Part shown: piece by piece, positions 43,076-51,130 of the stretch | How positions within the stretch are numbered: the stretch's first letter is position 1 | How the letters are laid out: each line of letters starts with the position of its first letter | Origin: Winogradskyella echinorum | GTDB lineage: Bacteria > Bacteroidota > Bacteroidia > Flavobacteriales > Flavobacteriaceae | Reading direction: 5' to 3' | Length of the DNA stretch: 64,000 nucleotides | Assembly (NCBI RefSeq): GCF_014297365.1 | Contig: NZ_JACOQD010000002.1 | Span: 963,910 to 1,027,909 of the forward strand | The notes under the pieces: model-generated | What the model was told of the DNA's origin: nothing | The model's input: the letters and a program-made list of their open reading frames with translations, nothing else | Database searches by the model: none | Made by a program: the position numbers and the translations under genes

Positions 43076-43607
43076 TGTACTTTACTTTTAAAAGTTCTTG
43101 TAGTTTTAATTTACCGCGTCTTAAATGTGTTCTCGACGTTTTTATAGGGATTTCTAATATCTCAGAAATCTCTTCGTGATCGTAACCTTCAACTAAATAG
43201 AGTTGTACTACTATTTTATGTTTTTCGTTTAACTGTTCAATAGCATTTAGAATATTTTGCTTAGAAATTGAGTTATCAAAATCCCAATTATCATCATCTA
43301 CAACTTTTAAATTTTCTACCTCATCATTGCTGAATTCAATTTTTCGTTTCTTTAAAACATCTAAACATTGGTTAATGATAATTCGTTTTAACCAGGCACC
43401 AAATGTGGCATCTGGCTTATAACTATCCATATTTACAAATGCTTTTAAAAACCCTTCTTGCATGGCATCTTTAGCATCTTCTTCGTTTATGAGATAGCGA
43501 CAAGCAATTGTAAACATGGCTTGTGCATACTTATCATAAACTTGCATTTGCGCAACCTCATTTCCTTTTTTGCAAAGTTGAATAAGCTTAGTGTCTAATT
43601 TGTGCAT
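43059..43607 (-). CDS. ECF-type RNA polymerase sigma factor
   Basis: A 182-residue sigma factor. Region 2 (residues 20-90) holds VYDKYAQAMFTIACRYLINEEDAKDAMQEGFLKAF, typical of ECF region 2.1-2.4, and region 4 (about 125-175) holds LNEKHKIVVQLYLVEGYDHEEISEILEIP with the HTH ending TSRTHLRRGKLKL. It directs polymerase to extracytoplasmic-stress or cell-surface genes. It heads an operon with a membrane anti-sigma and two exported proteins. A candidate autoregulated promoter lies at 43634-43661. Confidence 0.94.
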   Translation of the reverse strand: MHKLDTKLIQLCKKGNEVAQMQVYDKYAQAMFTIACRYLINEEDAKDAMQEGFLKAFVNMDSYKPDATFGAWLKRIIINQCLDVLKKRKIEFSNDEVENLKVVDDDNWDFDNSISKQNILNAIEQLNEKHKIVVQLYLVEGYDHEEISEILEIPIKTSRTHLRRGKLKLQELLKVKYNEARY

Positions 43608-43633
43608 TTGATTGATTAGCGGTTCTATTTATA

Positions 43634-43661
43634 AAAACGAATAAAAATTAAAAGGGTTTCA
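43634..43661 (-). promoter_or_regulatory. Predicted ECF promoter of the 43607 operon
   Basis: On the minus strand TGAAACC (43661-43655), a 15-base spacer and CGTTTT (43639-43634) resemble an ECF -35/-10 pair (AAC core and CGT), 27 bases before the ATG. Confidence 0.4.
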
Positions 43662-43735
43662 AATTTTAGATAAAAAGATTGAATTTAATTGAATATGCCT
43701 AAATTTAGAGTAAATTAAATTTATCTAACCTAACG

Positions 43736-45052
43736 ATGAGTCAAGATTATAACAATCCTGCGTTTAAAAAACTACTACAAAAACTTCAAGAAGAGAGTTG
43801 GCAATTAGAATTGCTAATTTCTGGTTTTGCCATATTTGGTTTGTTTACTGCTTTTCCTCATATAAGAATCGCAGCAACTGCAGCTCAAAACGATGATAAA
43901 ATATATTCGTGGATAGTACTTACTGTAGTTATGGTCTCTTGTGCTATTCTAATCTTCAATCTTCTTCTACATGTAGTTTTAAGAGGTCTATGGATTGGTG
44001 CTTTGGGATTAAGATATGTCTCTGGTGATATTGACTATGAAGAACTTAATTATAGTCAAAAATTCACAAAATATCTAAAGAAAAAAGTTGGTTCTTTTGA
44101 CAGGTACATTGCTAGATTAGAAAATTATTGCAGTATCATATTTGCCATATCGTTTTTATTAATTTTCTATGTTCTGGCGTTTACATTTAGTATTATATCT
44201 ATTGTACTGATTATAACATCCACGCTAGACAATGATTCTATGAATGAAACTTTAGGGCTTTGGATTGGAATACCATTACTTCTATTTTTTATAACCGGAA
44301 CAATTTTAACTTTTATTGACTTTTTGACCTTAGGTTGGCTTAAGAAAAAGAAATGGCTCAGCCGAATTTATTTTCCAATGTACTGGGTATTTAGTAAAAT
44401 AACATTAGCTTTTTTATATCGTCCTCTTGTATATAACTTCTTAGATAATAAATTTGGAAGAAGGGTTAGCTTGGCTCTTGTTCCTATATATATTTTAATA
44501 GTATTCGCTTCTACATATTCTTATAAAACTTCTAATTATTTTAGTAATGACATGGAATCAAATAGTGTTATAGCCAATAGCAGAAACTATGAAGATGCGC
44601 TTACTGAGGACACCTTCATTGAAGATGTTGCCATTAAATCTAAAGTAGTTACCGTTAATTATTTAAAAGTTTTTATGGTTATGGATGATGATTTTGACGA
44701 TTATATATTTGACCTTAACCCTTCATTAAAACCTGAAGATGATCTTAGAGGATTAAAATCTAGAATATATACCAATTCTACAGTCTCATGGTCTAAGCGT
44801 GACAGCCTAAGAGAAGCTTATATAAAAACTTTAAATGAAGTTTTTATAGTAGAAATTGATTCTATTAATTATAACAGTGAATTTATTGTAGGTGAAAGTA
44901 CTAATGGACAAAAAGGCTTTGAAACTTATGTTGGTATTAAAAACTTACCAATAGGCAAACATTTATTGAAAGTACTTAGAAAACGTATTAGAAAAAAAGA
45001 CACAAACCAAGTCTATTATTCTAGGATACCATTCTGGTATTATCCAAATTAA
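43736..45052 (+). CDS. Unknown multi-pass membrane protein
   Basis: A 438-residue protein with a conserved-looking start (SWQLELLISGFAIFGLF) and about six hydrophobic helices in residues 20-270, followed by a 160-residue soluble part with DFDDYIFDLNPSLKPEDDL and GFETYVGIKNLPIGKHLLKVLRK, which is a beta-sandwich-like end. No named family is recognised and no catalytic motif is visible. It lies between two ECF sigma operons, divergent from the first and overlapping the end of the second by 4 bases, convergent. It may be part of an envelope-stress function, but this is only positional. Confidence 0.75.
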   Translation: MSQDYNNPAFKKLLQKLQEESWQLELLISGFAIFGLFTAFPHIRIAATAAQNDDKIYSWIVLTVVMVSCAILIFNLLLHVVLRGLWIGALGLRYVSGDIDYEELNYSQKFTKYLKKKVGSFDRYIARLENYCSIIFAISFLLIFYVLAFTFSIISIVLIITSTLDNDSMNETLGLWIGIPLLLFFITGTILTFIDFLTLGWLKKKKWLSRIYFPMYWVFSKITLAFLYRPLVYNFLDNKFGRRVSLALVPIYILIVFASTYSYKTSNYFSNDMESNSVIANSRNYEDALTEDTFIEDVAIKSKVVTVNYLKVFMVMDDDFDDYIFDLNPSLKPEDDLRGLKSRIYTNSTVSWSKRDSLREAYIKTLNEVFIVEIDSINYNSEFIVGESTNGQKGFETYVGIKNLPIGKHLLKVLRKRIRKKDTNQVYYSRIPFWYYPN

Positions 45053-45450
45053 AAAGTCATCCTCTTATTAAAATAGTGTTTTAATAATGGCACTTGGATA
45101 CTAAACATTATCGCCAAGAATACCACTGCATACATTAGCGATGTAGAAAAATTGAATGATATTTGCTCTAAAGGATTAGAAACATTTGATAAATCTATAC
45201 GGTCTAACCAACTACTATTTGTTGCCGGTTCCATTAAATAAATATAGGCAACCAAAGCAATAAATCCACCAGCTATAATAAACCAAATAGGTTTTGATAT
45301 TAGAGGCTTATACTCAGTAATTGTTGAATTAGAAACAGCTTCTACTTTAGACATTACTTTATCTGTAAACTCTATAGATGGTTTTTCTAAAGTATCAGCA
45401 GACATTAGTTTATCTATTAATTCTTCTATTTTTTTCTCATCGCGTTCCAT
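45049..45450 (-). CDS. Putative anti-sigma factor, membrane protein
   Basis: A 133-residue protein with a hydrophilic N-terminus (KKIEELIDKLMSADTLEKP) and two hydrophobic segments (about 70-88 and 107-126). It begins inside the end of the sigma factor gene (14-base overlap), which is the usual anti-sigma layout. It lacks a zinc-binding motif, so the mechanism is not clear. It probably holds the sigma factor at the membrane. Its 3' end overlaps the convergent 43736 gene by 4 bases. Confidence 0.75.
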   Translation of the reverse strand: MERDEKKIEELIDKLMSADTLEKPSIEFTDKVMSKVEAVSNSTITEYKPLISKPIWFIIAGGFIALVAYIYLMEPATNSSWLDRIDLSNVSNPLEQISFNFSTSLMYAVVFLAIMFSIQVPLLKHYFNKRMTF

Positions 45451-46021
45451 AATTCAAACTGTTTTGAGGTTGTAAATACTGTTCTAATATAACAGCTAAT
45501 TTTTTTCTAGCTCTAAAAAGCTTCACTTTAACTGTGTTTGCTTCAAGATTAATAATCTTAGATATTTCATCTAAGGATAACTCTTCAAAATAAAATAGTG
45601 TTAATAATGCACTACTATCTTCTGGTAGTTTATTAATACATTGCTTTATAAGTGTGCTCTTTTCTTCTTTAATAATATTATCTAATGCATTATCTATTGT
45701 ATCTAACTTATTAAAAGTATACTCGTCTATAGCAACATCATTAAAATGTTTCTTATTCTTTTTAATACGATCTAAGCACGTATTATAAGTTACTTTATAA
45801 ATCCATGTAGAAAACTTAGAGTCCCCTTTAAATTTACCTAAAGATTTAAAGACTTTAATAAATGTGTCTTGTGCTACTTCTTCTGCCTCTTCCTTATGTT
45901 TTAGCATACGTATTGCTAAAGTATAGACCAAATCTTTATAACGATCCACAAGCTGAGCATACGCTTTTGTGTCGCCTTTTTCTATAGCTGTGATTAATAT
46001 TTGATCGTCGTTGGTGGTCAT
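45437..46021 (-). CDS. ECF-type RNA polymerase sigma factor (RpoE-like)
   Basis: A 194-residue ECF sigma factor. Region 2 is YAQLVDRYKDLVYTLAIRMLKHKEEAEEVAQDTFIKVFKSL, with the WIYKVTYNTCLDRIKK segment of region 2.4. Region 4 is LPEDSSALLTLFYFEELSLDEISKII, with the HTH LEANTVKVKLFRARKKL. It overlaps its putative anti-sigma gene by 14 bases. Its promoter at 46030-46058 mirrors the one in front of the divergent DUF6249 gene, which suggests autoregulation. The TonB receptor at 4364 carries a related promoter. Confidence 0.95.
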   Translation of the reverse strand: MTTNDDQILITAIEKGDTKAYAQLVDRYKDLVYTLAIRMLKHKEEAEEVAQDTFIKVFKSLGKFKGDSKFSTWIYKVTYNTCLDRIKKNKKHFNDVAIDEYTFNKLDTIDNALDNIIKEEKSTLIKQCINKLPEDSSALLTLFYFEELSLDEISKIINLEANTVKVKLFRARKKLAVILEQYLQPQNSLNYGTR

Positions 46022-46029
46022 TTTGTATT

Positions 46030-46058
46030 AAGACGACTACTTTATATATAAGGTTACA
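46030..46058 (-). promoter_or_regulatory. Predicted ECF promoter of the 46021 sigma operon
   Basis: On the minus strand TGTAACC (46058-46052), a 16-base spacer and CGTCTT (46035-46030) form an ECF -35/-10 pair 8 bases from the ATG, which implies a very short leader. Confidence 0.6.
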
Positions 46059-46092
46059 CAAATAGATTAATTTTATTTTTTTTGAAAAAAAT

Positions 46093-46121
46093 TGTAACCT
46101 CAATTAAAAACTTGTCGTCTT
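46093..46121 (+). promoter_or_regulatory. Predicted ECF promoter of the DUF6249 gene
   Basis: TGTAACC (46093-46099), a 16-base spacer and CGTCTT (46116-46121) are the same pair as at 46030-46058, pointing the other way. The ATG follows at 46165. Confidence 0.6.
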
Positions 46122-46164
46122 AAGTTAAGAACACATAAAATTAATCAATTAAAAAACAAACATT

Positions 46165-46509
46165 ATGAGTGAAGAAATATTAATACCGTTAAGCTTGTTT
46201 GCATCAATCTTTGGAATCGTTTACTTATACTTTTCTACTAGAAATAAAGAACGTTTAGCTTTAATAGAAAAAGGTGCAGATGCAAGCATCTTTAATATAG
46301 GAAAACGCTCTGGATCTTCTTGGAAAGTCATTGTTTTAAATTTAGCTTTCCTTTTAATGGGTATTGGTTCAGGAGTATTTATTGCCAATATATTAGAAAC
46401 TTACACTGGTTTAGATGATAATGCTATATATCCAGCAATGATCTTTTTAATGGCTGGTGTTGGATTATATGTAGGCTTTACACAAACTAAAAAAGCACTT
46501 GAAGATTAA
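46165..46509 (+). CDS. DUF6249 small membrane protein
   Basis: A 114-residue protein with three hydrophobic helices (about 5-24, 50-73 and 85-104). Motifs RNKERLALIEKGADASIF and GLDDNAIYPAMIF match the DUF6249 type often found next to an ECF sigma operon in Flavobacteriia. It faces the sigma factor gene across an intergenic region with mirrored ECF promoters, so it is probably the main output of that sigma factor. The function is unknown. Confidence 0.85.
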   Translation: MSEEILIPLSLFASIFGIVYLYFSTRNKERLALIEKGADASIFNIGKRSGSSWKVIVLNLAFLLMGIGSGVFIANILETYTGLDDNAIYPAMIFLMAGVGLYVGFTQTKKALED

Positions 46510-46533
46510 AATACTAATTCATCAATCAAATAG

Positions 46534-46563
46534 AAAAACGCCTCAATACTGAGGCGTTTTTTT
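46534..46563 (+). terminator. Rho-independent terminator after the DUF6249 gene
   Basis: AAAAACGCCTCA pairs with TGAGGCGTTTTT around an ATAC loop, followed by two more T. Confidence 0.85.
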
Positions 46564-46604
46564 ATGGCATAAAAAATGTATCTATAGATTTATATGTCAA
46601 CATT

Positions 46605-46684
46605 TGTTATGCTGAATTTATTTCAGCATCTTTAATTCTATTAATAATCTTGCTTTAAGACTCTGAAACGAGTTCAGAGTGACA
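46605..46684. repeat. REP-like inverted repeat
   Basis: TGTTATGCTGAATTTATTTC with AGCATC and GACTCTGAAACGAGTTCAGA with GTGACA form imperfect inverted arms around a 28-base centre. It is related to the element at 26913-26993. The right arm supplies a spurious GTG start for the following gene. Confidence 0.6.
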
Positions 46685-46705
46685 AAAAAACATCATTACA
46701 ATTAT

Positions 46706-47686
46706 ATGAACTTTTACAAATTTCTATTCTTATTATTGTTTTATCAACTAGGACACTCTCAGATAACGGTTAAGGATAGCATTACAAAATACCCTGTTAG
46801 TTATGCGACAATCTCTTTTGGTAATGGTAATGGCATTTTCGCAGATGATGAAGGTCAATTTTTCTTTACCAAAAAACTTTATCCAGATATCGATTCGCTT
46901 TTTATTTCGGCATTGGGTTTTAAGAATCTTAATATCTCAACAGAGAATCTTTCTGATGAATTATTTCTTCAACCTGAAGCAGATGAGCTAGATGAAGTTT
47001 TAGTTGGAATTAAACTCGATAGAAAGTATAAAAAAGAAACTCTAAAACCTTATTTAGACGATGATTATTACAATTGTTGGCTACCAACTATAGAATCTGA
47101 AATCGCCGTCTTTTTCCCAAAAACAACCTCTAAAGATCAAGAGCTTTTAACAGTACACTTTCCTATTGCTTTAGAATCTAAAGATTGGAAAAAACGTAAA
47201 AAAACTAATAATGAGAAGAAGAAATTTTCAACCTTATTTAAGGTAAAATTCTATGCTAATAATAATGGCATTCCTGGTAAAGTATTAACCTACGAAACTA
47301 TTGTCTTTAGAGCTACTGAAAAAAATGGAGATGCATATGAGTTAAACGTAGATGATTATGATATTTACGTACCTAATGACGGATTGTTTGTATCGCTTCA
47401 AGTCTTAGGCTATACCAATACATCAGGAAAATTATTACCCAACAAAAAGTATAAAGAGATTGAATCTAAAGGTGGTGGCACTATTAAAATTCCAACAAAT
47501 TTTAGGCCTTTACTACCTTTTACAGATGAGATTGACACTAAAAACACCTATATAAAACGTGTTTTTATTAATGGTAATAACTGGACAAAGTTTGAAAAAG
47601 GTAATGGGTTACAATCTAGTTTACTAAAAAGAGATTTATATAATTATGGCATTGGTTTAACTTATAAAACCTATAAAGAAGAATAA
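46706..47686 (+). CDS. Exported protein with CarboxypepD_reg-like domain
   Basis: A 326-residue protein started at the ATG at 46706; a GTG in the REP-like repeat extends the frame by 9 codons but is unlikely. The signal peptide (NFYKFLFLLLFYQLGHSQ) is followed by a carboxypeptidase-regulatory-like domain (about residues 20-90) containing YPVSYATISFGNGNGIFADDEGQFFF and DELDEVLVG, the segment that precedes plug domains in TonB receptors. The remaining 220 residues are soluble and beta-rich, with no plug or barrel. It is therefore a surface or periplasmic protein of unknown function. Confidence 0.78.
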   Translation: MNFYKFLFLLLFYQLGHSQITVKDSITKYPVSYATISFGNGNGIFADDEGQFFFTKKLYPDIDSLFISALGFKNLNISTENLSDELFLQPEADELDEVLVGIKLDRKYKKETLKPYLDDDYYNCWLPTIESEIAVFFPKTTSKDQELLTVHFPIALESKDWKKRKKTNNEKKKFSTLFKVKFYANNNGIPGKVLTYETIVFRATEKNGDAYELNVDDYDIYVPNDGLFVSLQVLGYTNTSGKLLPNKKYKEIESKGGGTIKIPTNFRPLLPFTDEIDTKNTYIKRVFINGNNWTKFEKGNGLQSSLLKRDLYNYGIGLTYKTYKEE

Positions 47687-47715
47687 TCTTTTGTAATTTT
47701 CGCATTGATTATATT

Positions 47716-48258
47716 ATGGATCTAACTAAACACTGTCAACTATGTGACCATCAGAAAGTAGATTTTAAAACAGGTACCTATTGTGGGTTAACCAACAGAA
47801 AACCAGAGTTTCATATAAAATGTGTAAATGCAAAATTTGATAGTAAACTAGAAAATGAAATTAGTAATATCAATATAGATTATGAAGGTATACTAAAAAT
47901 TAAATGGCGCTCTTATATTAACTTCATTGCATTTTCAATTCTTGGGACATTATTAATTTTGGCTGGTTGCTATATTGGTTTATTCTTATTTAAAAATTGG
48001 AATTATGGTCACAAATATGATAGATATCTCGGCTCTGCTTCTGTAGTATTAATATTTGGAAGCATATTATTTGTATTTCCTATTGCAACAAAATACTTAT
48101 CTCACTATATCAATAATTTTAAACTTACTAAAGCTAAAAAACAAAACCTCGATAAGGTTTTAGGCCTTTATAACATTAAGTATAATATTAACATTAGTTT
48201 CCCGAAAAAAAGTAGTGATGATGATTATATAGAAGTAGATTTAAAAATTAAGAAATAA
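47716..48258 (+). CDS. Small membrane protein with Cys-rich N-terminus
   Basis: A 180-residue protein. Residues 7-36 contain CQLCDHQ, YCGLTN and IKCVN, a possible zinc ribbon of four cysteines. Two hydrophobic helices follow (about 73-95 and 108-128), then a basic C-terminal soluble region. The family is not recognised. It is 7 bases upstream of the MFS transporter start, so the two are likely co-transcribed. Confidence 0.7.
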   Translation: MDLTKHCQLCDHQKVDFKTGTYCGLTNRKPEFHIKCVNAKFDSKLENEISNINIDYEGILKIKWRSYINFIAFSILGTLLILAGCYIGLFLFKNWNYGHKYDRYLGSASVVLIFGSILFVFPIATKYLSHYINNFKLTKAKKQNLDKVLGLYNIKYNINISFPKKSSDDDYIEVDLKIKK

Positions 48259-48265
48259 TATCATC

Positions 48266-49447
48266 TTGAAAACAAAAACCGTAACTAAATCAACCAAATG
48301 GGTTTTACCAATTATCATTTTTTCTCAATTTGGTTGCACTTCGCTTTGGTTTGCAGGTAATTCTGTTATTGATGACTTAATTGCATCATTTAATTTAAGT
48401 TCTGATTCCTTAGGCTATATCAGTTCTTCCGTTCAATTTGGATTTATTATTGGCACTCTTATTTTTGCCATTCTTACATTAAGTGATCGTTTTTCACCAT
48501 CAAAGGTGTTTTTTATTTGTGCTGTTTTAGGAGGTGTTTTTAATCTGGGTATTTTATATGCAAACAACACATTTTCAACACTTCTCTTATTCAGATTTCT
48601 TACTGGTTTTTGCTTAGCAGGTATTTATCCAGTAGGAATGAAAATTGCAGCCGATCATTTTGAAAAAGGTCTAGGTAAATCACTAAGCTTTTTAGTTGGT
48701 GCATTAGTATTAGGCAAAGCTTTTCCACATTTTTTAAAATCTTTTGGAGTTGGTTTTAATTGGGAAATTGTTATTTGGTCCACTTCTTTTTTAGCTTTTT
48801 TAGGTGGTTTATTGATTTTAGTCTTTGTGCCAAATGGTCCATATCAAAATTTAGCAAAAAAGTTTGATGTGTCTAAAATATTCAAGGTTTTTAACAATAA
48901 AACATTTAAATCTGCCGCTTTCGGATACTTTGGACATATGTGGGAACTTTATGCCTTTTGGACCTTTGTACCTATTTTTATTTCGGCATATTCTCAACTG
49001 CATAATACACCACTCAACATCTCTCTATTATCATTTATAATTTTAGCTTCTGGAACTATATCTTGTGTTTTAGGAGGTTTTATTTCAAAAACCTATGGCA
49101 CAAAAAAAACAGCAGTTTTATCCCTTACAATTTCTGGTTTATGCTGTTTACTTTCCCCTATATTCTTTTTAATAGATTCTAATATAATATTTATTGCCTT
49201 TCTTATTATTTGGGGAATGGTCGTTATTGCAGACTCACCTTTATTTTCAACTTTGGTTGCTCAAAATAGCGACTCACAATCAAAAGGCACAGCTTTAACC
49301 ATTGTTAATTGTATTGGTTTTGCTATTACTATTGTTAGTATTCAATTGCTGAATTTTTTAATAACTGATAATAGTAATGTACAATTTGTCTTTTTGATTT
49401 TAGCTTTAGGACCGATAATAGGATTAATATATTTGAAGAAATCGTAA
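48266..49447 (+). CDS. MFS transporter
   Basis: A 393-residue, 12-helix transporter of the major facilitator superfamily, starting at TTG (48266) because the helix-1 segment KWVLPIIIFSQFGCTSLWF follows directly. Between helices 2 and 3 the loop TLSDRFSPSKVFF resembles the MFS motif, and a long central loop (PNGPYQNLAKKFDVSKIFK) joins the two halves. It resembles nitrate/cyanate-type or drug-type MFS proteins; the substrate is unknown. Its stop and that of the convergent VanX-like gene are 1 base apart. Confidence 0.9.
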   Translation: MKTKTVTKSTKWVLPIIIFSQFGCTSLWFAGNSVIDDLIASFNLSSDSLGYISSSVQFGFIIGTLIFAILTLSDRFSPSKVFFICAVLGGVFNLGILYANNTFSTLLLFRFLTGFCLAGIYPVGMKIAADHFEKGLGKSLSFLVGALVLGKAFPHFLKSFGVGFNWEIVIWSTSFLAFLGGLLILVFVPNGPYQNLAKKFDVSKIFKVFNNKTFKSAAFGYFGHMWELYAFWTFVPIFISAYSQLHNTPLNISLLSFIILASGTISCVLGGFISKTYGTKKTAVLSLTISGLCCLLSPIFFLIDSNIIFIAFLIIWGMVVIADSPLFSTLVAQNSDSQSKGTALTIVNCIGFAITIVSIQLLNFLITDNSNVQFVFLILALGPIIGLIYLKKS

Positions 49448-49448
49448 T

Positions 49449-50129
49449 CTACTCCACCTCAAAGTCAAAATAAGTTTCAGTAAAAGGCTCCCATCTTAAG
49501 GTAAAATGCCACCATTCTTTAGAATAATTTCTAAAATTATGTTTTAGCATTACGGTTTGTAACAATTGTCTATTTTTCTTCTGCTCTTCTGTAATATCTT
49601 TATAATCCACCCACGATTGTTCACCAAAAAAATCATACGGGCTTCCCATATCTAAAGGCTCGCCAGTTTCACCATCTGCTATAGTTAAATCTATAGTACT
49701 ACCTCTACTATGCCCAGAACGGGATGCTATATAACCTTCTTTAAATAAATTACGCTTATTTACTCTTGGATAAAATTGCTGTTTGTTTATAGTATCATTA
49801 AGTTCTTTTGCCCAACGGATAAAATGATTGACGGCTCGTTGCGGTCTATAGCCATCATAAACTTTTAAACAAAGATTATGTAGTTGTAATTCTTCTTGAA
49901 CGAGTTTTAGTTTTTCCGCAGTACCATTTGTAATTATTAATGTATTAGCCTTGTAACCATCAATTGTATCACCAACAAAGTTATTTGTAGAATAATAACG
50001 TAATTCTACATCTAAATCTGGAATTACAGAATTAGCATAAACAAATCCCTTAGGTAATGACTGATTTTGATTAAAACCCAAGGTTAAAATAGCAAACCCA
50101 ACTAAATATATTAATGTTTTATATCTCAT
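49449..50129 (-). CDS. D-Ala-D-Ala dipeptidase (VanX-like, M15 family)
   Basis: A 226-residue exported zinc peptidase with an N-terminal hydrophobic segment (LIYLVGFAILTLGFNQ). The zinc motifs are SGHSRGSTID (SxHxxGxxxD) and EWWHFTL, with the catalytic Glu and the third ligand His. The YDGYRPQRAV segment and DLTIADGETGEPLDMGSPYD are typical of VanX/DdpX. It cleaves D-Ala-D-Ala; outside resistance clusters such enzymes are thought to recycle cell wall peptides. No VanA/VanH genes adjoin, so it is not evidence of vancomycin resistance. Confidence 0.92.
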   Translation of the reverse strand: MRYKTLIYLVGFAILTLGFNQNQSLPKGFVYANSVIPDLDVELRYYSTNNFVGDTIDGYKANTLIITNGTAEKLKLVQEELQLHNLCLKVYDGYRPQRAVNHFIRWAKELNDTINKQQFYPRVNKRNLFKEGYIASRSGHSRGSTIDLTIADGETGEPLDMGSPYDFFGEQSWVDYKDITEEQKKNRQLLQTVMLKHNFRNYSKEWWHFTLRWEPFTETYFDFEVE

Positions 50130-50160
50130 ATCTAAGCCCTAATTTAGTTAAAAATATACT

Positions 50161-50766
50161 ATGGACTTGTTTTCGCAAAAGAAACAGCATTTTAATCTAC
50201 CAAATGCTGAACTCATTTATATACCCAATGCTTTTTCTAAACAAGAGGCAGATAATTATTTTAAAACCATAGAAACTGAAACCAACTGGCAACACGATGA
50301 TATTACAATCTTTGGTAAAACCTACAAACAGCCAAGGTTAACAGCTCTTTTTGGAGATTCTAATCGATCTTACAGTTACTCAAATATTGTGATGCATCCT
50401 GAGCCTTTTACTTCAACACTTAAAGTTATAAAAGAAAAAGTTGAAAATTTTACAGATGTTAAATTTAATACGCTACTAATTAATCTTTATAGAAATGGTA
50501 ATGATAGCAACGGCTGGCATGCCGATAATGAAAAAGAATTAGGAAAAAATCCCATCATTGCTTCTGTTAGTTTTGGTGAAGCAAGACCATTTCATTTTAA
50601 ACATAGAACTTTAAAAGATCATCGTCATAAACTAACTCTAGAACATGGAAGCCTATTAATAATGAAAGGTGAAATGCAACACAATTGGTTACATCAAATT
50701 GCAAAAACTAAAAAAGAGATAAAACCGAGAATTAATCTCACTTTTAGAAAACTGATAGATTTATAA
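50161..50766 (+). CDS. AlkB-like alpha-ketoglutarate-dependent dioxygenase
   Basis: A 201-residue Fe(II)/2-oxoglutarate dioxygenase of the AlkB family, which removes alkyl groups from DNA or RNA bases. The iron ligands are in WHADNE (HxD) and in MQHNWLHQI (distal His), and PRINLTFR holds the 2-oxoglutarate-binding arginines. FGKTYKQPRLTALFGD is the nucleotide-binding loop. Length is normal for bacterial AlkB. It is a single gene divergent from the VanX-like gene, with its own terminator. Confidence 0.92.
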   Translation: MDLFSQKKQHFNLPNAELIYIPNAFSKQEADNYFKTIETETNWQHDDITIFGKTYKQPRLTALFGDSNRSYSYSNIVMHPEPFTSTLKVIKEKVENFTDVKFNTLLINLYRNGNDSNGWHADNEKELGKNPIIASVSFGEARPFHFKHRTLKDHRHKLTLEHGSLLIMKGEMQHNWLHQIAKTKKEIKPRINLTFRKLIDL

Positions 50767-50771
50767 AAACA

Positions 50772-50801
50772 AAAAACCGAGATCCCTCAATCTCGGTTTT
50801 T
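50772..50801 (+). terminator. Rho-independent terminator after the AlkB-like gene
   Basis: AAAAACCGAGAT pairs with ATCTCGGTTTTT around a CCCTCA loop. Confidence 0.8.
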
Positions 50802-50962
50802 CTAAAATTTGCTTTTTTTACTATGTAAGTAGATTTAGGGTCTCTAAGTCAACATAACATAATGCAAATATTAATTAATTAATCCATTGAACTAAAAACT
50901 AAATTTTAGTACATGTCAAATATATAATGAGTTTTTAATTATAACGTCTAAAATCACATTTA

Positions 50963-51030
50963 ATCGATGAAATACATTTAATTTTAACATTTAAAGATGA
51001 AATAATGTATTTCATCGATGAAATACATTT
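50963..51030. promoter_or_regulatory. Operator-like repeats: palindrome plus direct copy
   Basis: AATGTATTTCATC (51004-51016) is followed by its exact complement GATGAAATACATT (51017-51029). ATCGATGAAATACATTT occurs at 50963-50979 and again at 51014-51030, and GATGAAAT also occurs between them. The block lies 100-170 bases upstream of the alpha/beta hydrolase gene. Confidence 0.6.
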
Positions 51031-51079
51031 CGTAAATGACTCAAAAAACACTAACTTCTATAATAATTTGGTATAAAAA

Positions 51080-51111
51080 TTGTTTAAAAGTTTAAATATC
51101 AATTAACTTTA
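51080..51111 (+). promoter_or_regulatory. Predicted promoter of the alpha/beta hydrolase gene
   Basis: TTG (51080-51082), a 21-base spacer and TAACTTTA (51104-51111, one mismatch to TAnnTTTG) lie 19 bases before the ATG at 51131. Confidence 0.4.
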
Positions 51112-51130
51112 TAAACATAAAAATCATAAG

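Noticed and set aside
46679..46705. GTG start nine codons upstream of the 46706 gene
   Set aside because: It lies in the arm of a REP-like repeat and would place a hydrophilic stretch before the signal peptide.
49449..50129. VanX-like gene considered as part of a glycopeptide resistance cluster
   Set aside because: No VanA-type ligase, VanH dehydrogenase or VanRS regulator adjoins; chromosomal D-Ala-D-Ala dipeptidases are common.
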